Origin: Chloroflexota bacterium
GTDB taxonomy: Bacteria > Chloroflexota > UBA6077
Direction of reading: 5' to 3'
NCBI GenBank assembly: GCA_023380955.1
Contig: JAMCTB010000052.1
Location: forward strand, 4,261-9,609
DNA length: 5,349 bases
Shown here: positions 1 to 3,801 of the stretch, in pieces
Layout: each line of letters opens with the position of its first letter
How positions within the stretch are numbered: the first letter of the stretch is position 1
Position numbers and translations under genes: made by a program
The notes under the pieces: generated by a model
What the model was told of the DNA's origin: nothing
Seen by the model: the letters and a program-made list of their open reading frames with translations, nothing else
The model's database searches: none

Positions 1-256
1 CGCTCTCGGCCTGCTCCTTGAATATCTCTCGGATCTCCGGGCTGTGGAGATCCGTGGCCATGAAGTAGTGGTGCCAGTACTGCATGAAGGCTATCCACTC
101 GCTGGCCAGCGCCCGGTTGAGGAGCTGGATTACCTCGTCCCTGTTGGCCTTGTAGGCCTCGGTGACGAGGCCCTCTTCCAACTTCTGCCGGCTCTTGTTG
201 GCCATGTCCCGGAGGCGGTCGTCCCAGATCTTGCCTCGCCCAGTCTGCATCGCCAT
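1..256 (-). CDS. Ferritin-like protein (Dps/bacterioferritin-type), N-terminal part, cut by window edge
   Basis: The reverse strand encodes 85 residues from an ATG at 256 and runs off the left edge. The frame was read by hand. The first ~30 residues are a polar, charged extension (MAMQTGRGKIWDD...). They are followed by EGLVTEAY and a helix with ALASEWIAFMQYWHHYF, then a loop with MATDLHSPEI and the start of a second helix (REIFKEQAES). This is the helix A / helix B pattern of ferritin-like four-helix bundles, in which the first helix supplies a di-iron glutamate. Glu53 in ALASEW is the likely one. The remaining ligands, including the usual ExxH of helix B, would lie beyond the edge. Such proteins oxidise and store iron or detoxify peroxide in the cytoplasm. 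AGAGGTG lies 6-7 nt upstream of the ATG, supporting this start; a second ATG (codon 3) is possible. The gene is divergent from the ammonium channel. Whether it is Dps-like or Bfr-like cannot be told from this part. Confidence 0.78.
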   Translation of the reverse strand, partial: MAMQTGRGKIWDDRLRDMANKSRQKLEEGLVTEAYKANRDEVIQLLNRALASEWIAFMQYWHHYFMATDLHSPEIREIFKEQAES

Positions 257-309
257 GGAAAGCACCTCTTCTCACCCTGATGAAGCTTCGTCCGGTGGGC
301 TTTTCCCGA

Positions 310-326
310 GACCCGCGATACGGGTC
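310..326. repeat. Hairpin in the ferritin leader region
   Basis: GACCCG and CGGGTC form a perfect 6-bp inverted repeat around a 5-nt loop (CGATA). It lies 54 bp upstream of the ferritin start, so it could be in that gene's 5' leader. No T-tract follows on either strand, so it is not an evident intrinsic terminator. The rest of 257-470 is GC-rich; I see no convincing promoter or coding sequence there. Confidence 0.35.
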
Positions 327-477
327 CGGGGCAGCGCCGAAGCCGGTACGCGGCAAGGCTCATGCCACTAATCTCTCCTTCTTTACTTCTGCCCGATCGA
401 CGTGGCCTTGGGCTATTTGCCTAAAGGAGGGCCAGCGTCTCCCCTGCGAATCCACCGAAGGCCCCATGTGCCCGTAC

Positions 478-489
478 ATTGTGCACAAT
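478..489. promoter_or_regulatory. 12-bp perfect palindrome in the divergent spacer (candidate operator)
   Basis: ATTGTGCACAAT is a perfect palindrome with no spacer, in the otherwise GC-rich region between the divergent ferritin and ammonium channel genes. It is 94 bp upstream of the amt start and 222 bp upstream of the ferritin start. It does not match the TTGCAA-N5-TTGCAA box seen elsewhere in this window, nor the TnrA/GlnR nitrogen box. It could bind a dimeric regulator, but the regulator is unknown. Confidence 0.3.
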
Positions 490-520
490 AAGGGCCGGGG
501 ATTTCTGAGCAGCCAGCACG

Positions 521-549
521 TTGTCCCGCTCCGAACGGTCCACTACCAT
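521..549 (+). promoter_or_regulatory. Possible promoter of the ammonium channel gene
   Basis: TTGTCC (521-526) and TACCAT (544-549) are separated by 17 bp. Each matches four of six positions of the sigma-70 consensus. Transcription would start near 556, giving a ~27-nt leader that contains the strong Shine-Dalgarno site. CTCCGAAC occurs at 529-536 and again at 559-566, 30 bp apart. Between the copies is CTACC-ATCTC-GGTAG (543-557), an inverted repeat overlapping the -10. These repeats could be regulator sites. The promoter call is by eye and weak. Confidence 0.3.
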
Positions 550-570
550 CTCGGTAGACTCCGAACAGGT

Positions 571-578
571 GAGGAGGT
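571..578 (+). promoter_or_regulatory. Strong Shine-Dalgarno site that fixes the GTG start of amt
   Basis: GAGGAGGT lies 4 nt before GTG 583 (5 nt from the end of the GGAGG core). It supports that start over the in-frame upstream ATG codons, such as those at 280 and 466, which lack such a site. Confidence 0.8.
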
Positions 579-582
579 GGGA

Positions 583-1812
583 GTGGAAAACATCAACTCA
601 GCGGACACAGCGTGGGTTCTCGTTTCCGCCGGACTGGTCATGCTGATGACGCCGGCCGTAGGTTTCTTCTACGGCGGGTTGGTGCGGCGGAAGAACGTCC
701 TTTCGGTGATCATGCAGAGCATGTTCATACTGGCCCTGATCAGCGTGCAGTGGGTGCTGTGGGGATACAGTCTCGCCTTCGGGCCCGATCGGCACGGGAT
801 CATCGGTGGCCTGGAGTGGGTGGGGCTCGGCGGTGTCGGACTCAACCCGAATGCCGATTACGCACCCACCATACCCCACCAGGCTTTCATGATCTTCCAG
901 GCGATGTTCGCCGTCATTACCCCTGCCCTGATAACGGGCGCCTTTGCCGAAAGGAAGAGCTTCAAAGCCTTCGTGATATTCACCCTGCTCTGGGCGACCT
1001 TCGTCTACGACCCGCTGGCTCACTGGGTTTGGGGCACCGGTGGCTGGCTGAAGAGCCTGGGGGTCTTGGACTTCGCCGGTGGGACCGTGGTGCACATCAG
1101 CTCGGGGGTATCGGCCCTGGTGGCTGCCCGGGTCCTTGGGCCCCGGTTGGGGCTGGGGGAGGAGGCCATGTATCCCCACGATGCCACCATGTCGGTGCTG
1201 GGTGCCGCTCTGCTCTGGTTCGGGTGGTTCGGCTTCAACGCCGGGAGTGCCCTGGCTGCCAACGGGGTAGCCGTCAATGCCTTCGTGGTCACCAATACGG
1301 CGGCAGCTATGGCGGCGCTGACCTGGATCACCGTGAGTTGGGCCCACAAGGGGAGGCCCAGCGTGCTGGGTGGTGCCGCGGGCGCGGTAGCTGGGCTGGT
1401 GGCCATCACGCCGGCCTCGGGCTTCGTCACTGCCCAGGGCTCCATCCTGATCGGGCTGGGCGCGGGGATTGTCTGCTACTTCGCCACTCAGCTGAAGGGG
1501 AGGCTGGGTGTGGACGACGCCCTGGACGTATGGGGTGTGCACGGGATAGGCGGGACCTGGGGAGCCATGGCCACCGGCCTCTTCGCCACGGTGGCGGTCA
1601 ACGAGGCCGGCGCCAACGGGCTCTTCTACGGCGATCCGGACCAGGTGTGGAAGCAGCTGGTGGCCGTGGTGGTCACCTGGGTTTACTCGGCGGCGGTGAC
1701 TTGGCTGCTGCTGAAGGTGGTGGACATAACCGTTGGGCTCCGCGTGGCGGAGCACGAAGAGGTGCTGGGTCTCGATGCGACGCAGCACGGCGAGGCGGCT
1801 TATCAGCCCTAG
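583..1812 (+). CDS. amt: Ammonium channel/transporter, Amt family
   Basis: This 409-residue inner-membrane protein of the Amt/Mep/Rh family takes up ammonium or ammonia for assimilation. Several hallmarks are present. TPAVGFFYGGLVR ends the first helix. QAMFAVITPALITGAFAER carries the outer-gate Phe (F109), and HWVWGTGGW carries the recruitment-site Trp (W150). DFAGGTVVHISSG contains the conserved Asp (D163) and first twin His (H171). WFGWFGFNAGSA holds the second gate Phe (F218). DDALDVWGVHGIGG contains the second twin His (H320). The cytosolic tail GLRVAEHEEVLGLD...HGE is the usual PII-contact segment. Length and hydrophobicity fit 11 helices. The open frame reaches back to 280, but I chose GTG 583: GAGGAGGT (571-578) is ideally placed, the family N-terminus begins there, and the upstream codons do not look like protein. 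No PII gene (glnK/glnB) follows, unlike many amt loci; instead a 40-codon ORF lies 92 bp downstream. Confidence 0.96.
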   Translation: MENINSADTAWVLVSAGLVMLMTPAVGFFYGGLVRRKNVLSVIMQSMFILALISVQWVLWGYSLAFGPDRHGIIGGLEWVGLGGVGLNPNADYAPTIPHQAFMIFQAMFAVITPALITGAFAERKSFKAFVIFTLLWATFVYDPLAHWVWGTGGWLKSLGVLDFAGGTVVHISSGVSALVAARVLGPRLGLGEEAMYPHDATMSVLGAALLWFGWFGFNAGSALAANGVAVNAFVVTNTAAAMAALTWITVSWAHKGRPSVLGGAAGAVAGLVAITPASGFVTAQGSILIGLGAGIVCYFATQLKGRLGVDDALDVWGVHGIGGTWGAMATGLFATVAVNEAGANGLFYGDPDQVWKQLVAVVVTWVYSAAVTWLLLKVVDITVGLRVAEHEEVLGLDATQHGEAAYQP

Positions 1813-1855
1813 GCGCTGCCGGCAATCGGGTGTCGCTGCCAGGGGAGCGAGCCTG

Positions 1856-1875
1856 TAGCTTAGAGATAAGAGCTA
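1856..1875 (+). repeat. Small GNRA-capped hairpin between amt and the downstream small ORF
   Basis: TAG-CTTA (1856-1862) pairs with TAAG-AG-CTA (1867-1875) around a GAGA tetraloop. This gives seven base pairs with a two-base bulge (AG). It lies in the 92-nt gap after amt, 30 nt before the next start codon. There is no T-tract, so it would not obviously terminate transcription; an mRNA stability or processing role is possible. The rest of the gap holds the Shine-Dalgarno GGAGGTGA (1887-1894). Confidence 0.35.
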
Positions 1876-1904
1876 ACGACTACTCCGGAGGTGAGAAGGC
1901 GATT

Positions 1905-2027
1905 ATGTTGATAGGATCTCTGGTTTCCTTCGGTGTTCTGGTTCTGGCCTGGATCGTCCTCCCTATCGAGGGGAAGAAGGTCAAAGAGATGGACCCATGG
2001 AGTGAGAAGGTCGGGTCCACCAGGTAG
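1905..2027 (+). CDS. Small single-span membrane protein downstream of amt, 40 residues
   Basis: I do not recognise this protein. It starts at ATG 1905, 10 nt after GGAGGTGA, and ends at TAG 2025-2027. Residues ~2-20 (IGSLVSFGVLVLAWIVLP) are a clear hydrophobic helix. They are followed by a charged tail with EGKKVKEMDPW and SEKVGSTR. By the positive-inside rule the tail should face the cytoplasm. It lies 92 nt after amt on the same strand with no evident terminator between, so co-transcription is likely. A small helix of this kind could be an accessory subunit of the channel, but nothing in the sequence proves that. The hydrophobic stretch, strong ribosome site and clean stop make it more likely real than chance. 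A 7-bp inverted repeat (TGGACCC/GGGTCCA, 1990-1996 and 2013-2019) overlaps its last codons. Confidence 0.62.
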   Translation: MLIGSLVSFGVLVLAWIVLPIEGKKVKEMDPWSEKVGSTR

Positions 2028-2099
2028 TGCACCCGCGGCGGCGCCGGCGCCGGGACTCCCTCGGCGTCGAGCCCGCTCTCGATCTGCCCGTGGCGCTGC

Positions 2100-2124
2100 T
2101 TCCGGTGCGCCGTCGCGGCCGGAA
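2100..2124. repeat. Stem-loop in the convergent spacer
   Basis: TTCCGG (2100-2105) pairs with CCGGAA (2119-2124). Inside, GCG (2107-2109) pairs with CGC (2114-2116) around CCGT, leaving a small internal loop. A GC-rich palindrome, GGCGCCGGCGCC, lies nearby at 2040-2051. No T-tract follows. It may be a factor-independent-like or processing structure. I see no supportable gene in 2028-2219. Confidence 0.35.
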
Positions 2125-2180
2125 CGAATGGGCGTGCGTCCACCGTCTGCCACCGCTGATCCACGGCGAGGGGGTGGAGC

Positions 2181-2213
2181 CATCAGCCGTCGGCCACGAG
2201 CGTGCGGCTGATG
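2181..2213. terminator. Stem-loop between convergent genes, candidate two-way terminator
   Basis: CATCAGCCG (2181-2189) and CGGCTGATG (2205-2213) are a perfect 9-bp inverted repeat. Inside, CAC (2195-2197) can pair with GTG (2202-2204) around GAGC. The element begins 7 nt beyond the TauE-family stop codon and lies downstream of the amt transcript arriving from the other side, where a shared terminator would be expected. Neither strand has a T-tract after the stem, so it may work with Rho, act as a 3'-end stabiliser, or not terminate at all. Confidence 0.5.
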
Positions 2214-2219
2214 ACTCGC

Positions 2220-2978
2220 CTAGGCGGCGGTGAACAGGTCGATCCCCGTGCGGATCATGATGCCGACCAGGAGTAGGGCGAGGGACGCCCGGATCGCCCT
2301 GGGTGATACCCTGGAGTTGACCCTGCCCCCGAACTGAGCCCCGATAACCGAGCCCACGATGACGGCGGCAGCTATCGCCAGATCGAACTGGCCGGTGGCA
2401 ATCTTGCCGGTGGCCCCCGCGAAGGTGGTGGGGAGGATCATCAACAGAGACGTCCCGACGGCCACCTTGGTGGGGATGCGCAGGACCGAGATCATCAGCG
2501 GGGTCATGATGAAGCCGCCCCCTACCCCCAGCATGCCTGCCAGGATCCCCACCCCCAGGCCCAGAGGGAAGGCATGCCATGCCTTCACCGGAGTCTCCTT
2601 GGCCTTTTCGGTTCGGGGGGCAAAGACCAGCAGGCCGACGGCTATCGTCACCAGCAACATGTAAAGGGAGAGCAGCGTCCGGCCGCTGAGCATCGAGGAG
2701 CCTACGGAACCGACGAGGGCTCCGATCACCCCCGCCGTGCCCAGGATTGCGCCGAGCCTCACGTCTATGGTGCGGTTGCGTCGATGTATGAGCAACCCCG
2801 AAGAGGTGGCGAAGAAAGCCTGGACCATGCTTATCCCCGTCACCAGCTTCATGGGGAGCCCCGCCCCGTACATCAGCAGGGGGATCATGACGATCCCGCC
2901 GCCTATGCCGAGGAATCCGGCCATGAAACCGCCTACCAGTCCAATACCCGCCAGCATGCCAAAGGAAGCCAACTCCAT
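2220..2978 (-). CDS. TauE/SafE family (DUF81) membrane permease
   Basis: This 252-residue membrane protein has the two-fold repeat of the TauE/SafE family. The first half has GGFMAGFLGIGGGIVMIPLL (residues 16-35) followed by GAGLPMKLVTGISM. The second half repeats it as GILAGMLGVGGGFIMTPLM (144-162) and LRIPTKVAVGTSLL. About eight helices are expected. Members are proposed exporters or importers of sulfite, sulfoacetate or other small organic anions; the substrate cannot be read here. ATG 2978 is chosen because GAGG lies 5 nt upstream (2984-2987) and the family repeat begins soon after. A longer open frame reaches 3836, but its extra codons are Arg-rich, lack family features and run through the regulator gene. 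GTG 2984 is an in-frame alternative start. The gene is divergent from the Fur-family regulator and convergent with amt. Its leader is unusually structured (see 2984-3106). Confidence 0.92.
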   Translation of the reverse strand: MELASFGMLAGIGLVGGFMAGFLGIGGGIVMIPLLMYGAGLPMKLVTGISMVQAFFATSSGLLIHRRNRTIDVRLGAILGTAGVIGALVGSVGSSMLSGRTLLSLYMLLVTIAVGLLVFAPRTEKAKETPVKAWHAFPLGLGVGILAGMLGVGGGFIMTPLMISVLRIPTKVAVGTSLLMILPTTFAGATGKIATGQFDLAIAAAVIVGSVIGAQFGGRVNSRVSPRAIRASLALLLVGIMIRTGIDLFTAA

Positions 2979-2983
2979 GCACA

Positions 2984-3106
2984 CCTCGCCCGCGAGGATC
3001 CTCTTTGGTCCCCGCTGATCTAGTTCGCCTTCCAGGGGATGGGCGCAAGCCCCAGACAGCCCGATGGCGGTATCAGATCGCGCCTTGCGCCCTCGGGCTC
3101 TGGGGC
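2984..3106 (-). promoter_or_regulatory. Structured 5' leader of the TauE-family gene, candidate riboswitch or other cis-regulatory RNA
   Basis: Three structures lie between the predicted transcript start (about 3141) and the TauE-family ATG. Stem B pairs 3049-3055 with 3100-3106 (GCCCCAG/CTGGGGC) and 3058-3064 with 3093-3099 (AGCCCGA/TCGGGCT). That is 14 Watson-Crick pairs with a two-base bulge. Stem A pairs 3041-3049 (GGGCGCAAG) with 3084-3092 (CTTGCGCCC), nine perfect pairs. Its 3084-3092 arm lies inside the loop of stem B, so the two are in pseudoknot order. With no linkers between arms they probably cannot both form fully, which suggests alternative states. A local hairpin GGGC-GCAA-GCCC (3041-3052, plus-strand sense) competes with both. 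TCCCC/GGGGA (3009-3013/3035-3039) is a possible linker hairpin. Finally, CCTCG/CGAGG (2984-2988/2993-2997, 4-nt loop) buries the GAGG ribosome site. I cannot assign a ligand or known class. Confidence 0.5.
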
Positions 3107-3147
3107 GATCCTGCCGCCATCGTGCGCCTCGCTTCTGTTGGGCGCTC

Positions 3148-3177
3148 ATAGTAACGCTACCCGGCTGGGACTGTCCA
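3148..3177 (-). promoter_or_regulatory. Predicted sigma-70-type promoter of the TauE-family gene
   Basis: On the reverse strand, TGGACA (3177-3172) and TACTAT (3153-3148) are 18 bp apart and match the consensus at five and four of six positions. Transcription would begin near 3141, leaving a leader of about 160 nt that contains the structured region. The start lies 13 bp from the -35 of the divergent regulator promoter, so the two promoters are back to back. Confidence 0.4.
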
Positions 3178-3189
3178 GTCAGGGAGAGC

Positions 3190-3218
3190 TTGCCGCGCGC
3201 GGCGAGCTGCGATACAAT
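3190..3218 (+). promoter_or_regulatory. Predicted sigma-70-type promoter of the Fur-family regulator
   Basis: TTGCCG (3190-3195) and TACAAT (3213-3218) are separated by exactly 17 bp and match the consensus at four and five of six positions. The expected start point is near 3225, just upstream of the palindrome at 3228-3244. A regulator bound there would block initiation or early elongation, consistent with autoregulation. Confidence 0.55.
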
Positions 3219-3255
3219 GGCGGCAGCCTGCAACCTAGTTGCGATAGATTGGTGG
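3206..3255 (+). repeat. Imperfect 18-bp direct repeat, 32 bp apart
   Basis: The segments at 3206-3223 and 3238-3255 share 14 of 18 bases. The shared core is GYTGCGATASAWTGG. The 32-bp period is about three DNA helical turns. The first copy contains the predicted -10 hexamer, and the second contains the right half of the palindromic operator. It could mean a second half-site for the regulator. Confidence 0.4.
3228..3244. promoter_or_regulatory. Nur-box-like operator at the regulator gene
   Basis: CTGCAACCTAGTTGCGA contains the inverted repeat GCAAC-CTA-GTTGC (3230-3242). It matches the perfect palindrome at 3764-3780 at 13 of 17 positions. On the 3' side the similarity extends through GTTGCRATAG (to 3247). 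It lies just after the predicted transcription start of the Fur-family gene. It resembles the TTGCAA-N5-TTGCAA consensus described for Streptomyces Nur. I infer negative autoregulation. Confidence 0.6.
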
Positions 3256-3272
3256 CTGGAGAGGGTAGGCCC

Positions 3273-3650
3273 GTGTGTACCTCCACCGATACCGGCAGTT
3301 GGCGCCGGCTGAGTCCTCAGGAGAGAGCCCAGATCACCCATGCCTTGCAGGAGCGAGGGCTTCGCCTCACCACCCAACGGGAGACGGTGTGCGAGACCAT
3401 CCTCGGCTGCCCGGGCCACATTTGCGCCGAGCACATCCTGGAGACCGTGACGGCCCATCACCCGGGGTTGCGGATGAACAAGACCACCGTGTACCGGGCC
3501 CTGGACCTGCTGATGGAGATGGGGCTCATCAGCGAGCACAAGTGCGGGGACGGCCGGGCCCAGTACGAGCCCGCGTCCCGGGGGCGGCACAGCCACCTGA
3601 TCTGTCGCCAGTGCGGGCAGCTGCTGGACCTGGAGGAGAGTGTGGCGTGA
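3273..3650 (+). CDS. Fur-family metalloregulator, Nur-like, C-terminus lost to a frame change
   Basis: This 125-residue product is a Fur-family DNA-binding repressor lacking its usual end. The winged-helix domain spans residues ~14-85: LTTQRETVCETIL, then GHICAEHIL, and the recognition helix MNKTTVYRALDLLMEMGLI. The start of the dimerisation domain follows, with DGRAQYEP and GRHSHLICRQCG. The last carries metal-site histidines (H106, H108) and the first structural zinc pair (C111, C114). GTG 3273 is chosen because GGAGAGGG lies 7 nt upstream. The frame stops at TGA 3648, but the expected continuation, with a second CxxC, is present in the -1 frame to 3742. Joined, the protein would be ~155 residues, normal for Fur. 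The TTGCAA-N5-TTGCAA boxes at this gene and at the nickel/cobalt transporter favour a Nur (nickel) role over iron or zinc, by inference. It is divergent from the TauE-family gene. Confidence 0.88.
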   Translation: MCTSTDTGSWRRLSPQERAQITHALQERGLRLTTQRETVCETILGCPGHICAEHILETVTAHHPGLRMNKTTVYRALDLLMEMGLISEHKCGDGRAQYEPASRGRHSHLICRQCGQLLDLEESVA

Positions 3651-3742
3651 CCCTGCGGGAGGGACTGAGGGCGCTGCACGGCTTTCAGGCGGAGCTGGAG
3701 AGCTATCCCATCTTCGGAGTGTGCGCCTCCTGCCGCGGGTAA
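3647..3742 (+). pseudogene. C-terminal segment of the Fur-family regulator in the -1 frame
   Basis: After the stop at 3650 the -1 frame reads VTLREGLRALHGFQAELE, then SYPIFGVCASCRG and TAA (3740-3742). This is a normal Fur C-terminus: a helix ending in GF, then a strand and the second zinc CxxC (CASC). Reading through with a -1 shift at 3644 gives 21 residues between the first CG and GF, the spacing I expect for Fur proteins. A one-base deletion, real or from sequencing, is the simplest explanation. Alternatively GTG 3647 overlaps the TGA (GTGA) and GGAGGAGAG lies ~10 nt upstream, so a 31-residue partner could be made by translational coupling. No canonical slippery heptamer is visible. Confidence 0.72.
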
Positions 3743-3752
3743 GGCTCTTTCT

Positions 3753-3781
3753 TTGCACGGGACTTGCAACATTGTTGCAAT
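3753..3781 (+). promoter_or_regulatory. Predicted promoter of the nickel/cobalt transporter operon
   Basis: TTGCAC (3753-3758) and TGCAAT (3776-3781) are 17 bp apart, each matching four or five of six consensus positions. The spacer and most of the -10 are covered by the palindrome at 3764-3780, the arrangement of a repressor that excludes RNA polymerase. The ribosome site AAAGGAG (3788-3794) follows. Confidence 0.5.
3764..3780. promoter_or_regulatory. Nur-box-like operator, perfect 17-bp palindrome
   Basis: TTGCAACATTGTTGCAA consists of perfect 7-bp arms around ATT. Written as TTGCAA-N5-TTGCAA it fits the box known for the nickel regulator Nur of Streptomyces. It overlaps the predicted promoter, 22 nt upstream of the transporter ATG and directly after the regulator gene. 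A related site lies at 3228-3244. I infer repression of the transporter when nickel is plentiful. Confidence 0.72.
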
Positions 3782-3801
3782 AGAGGGAAAGGAGTAATCC
3801 A

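Noticed and set aside
130..363. Minus-strand frame starting MSLAAYRLRR with a GGAGAG site, as a possible ferritin leader peptide
   Set aside because: The frame runs out of phase deep into the ferritin gene and has an Arg-rich, random-looking composition; a leader role has no further support.
403..420. Sigma-54-like TGG...TTGC upstream of amt
   Set aside because: The GG and GC elements are 13 bp apart instead of the required 10, so it is not a sigma-54 promoter.
280..582. In-frame N-terminal extension of the ammonium channel (102 extra codons)
   Set aside because: It has no channel features, reads as GC-rich random sequence, and the strong ribosome site at 571-578 points to GTG 583.
598..1788. 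Long antisense open frame opposite the ammonium channel
   Set aside because: Low-complexity His/Gln/Pro/Gly-rich translation typical of the reverse strand of a high-GC gene; the sense strand is a clear Amt protein.
612..1904. Long plus-strand frame in another phase over amt
   Set aside because: Arg/Gly-rich shadow of amt. Only its last 40 codons, after their own ribosome site, look like a protein.
1860..2183. Minus-strand short frames in the amt/TauE spacer
   Set aside because: They overlap the convincing 40-codon gene antisense, lack ribosome sites and have biased Arg/Pro/Ala content.
3743..3801. Cobalamin riboswitch or terminator between regulator and transporter
   Set aside because: The 59-nt gap is filled by promoter, palindrome and ribosome site and is far too short for a B12 riboswitch; the palindrome has no T-tract and better fits an operator.
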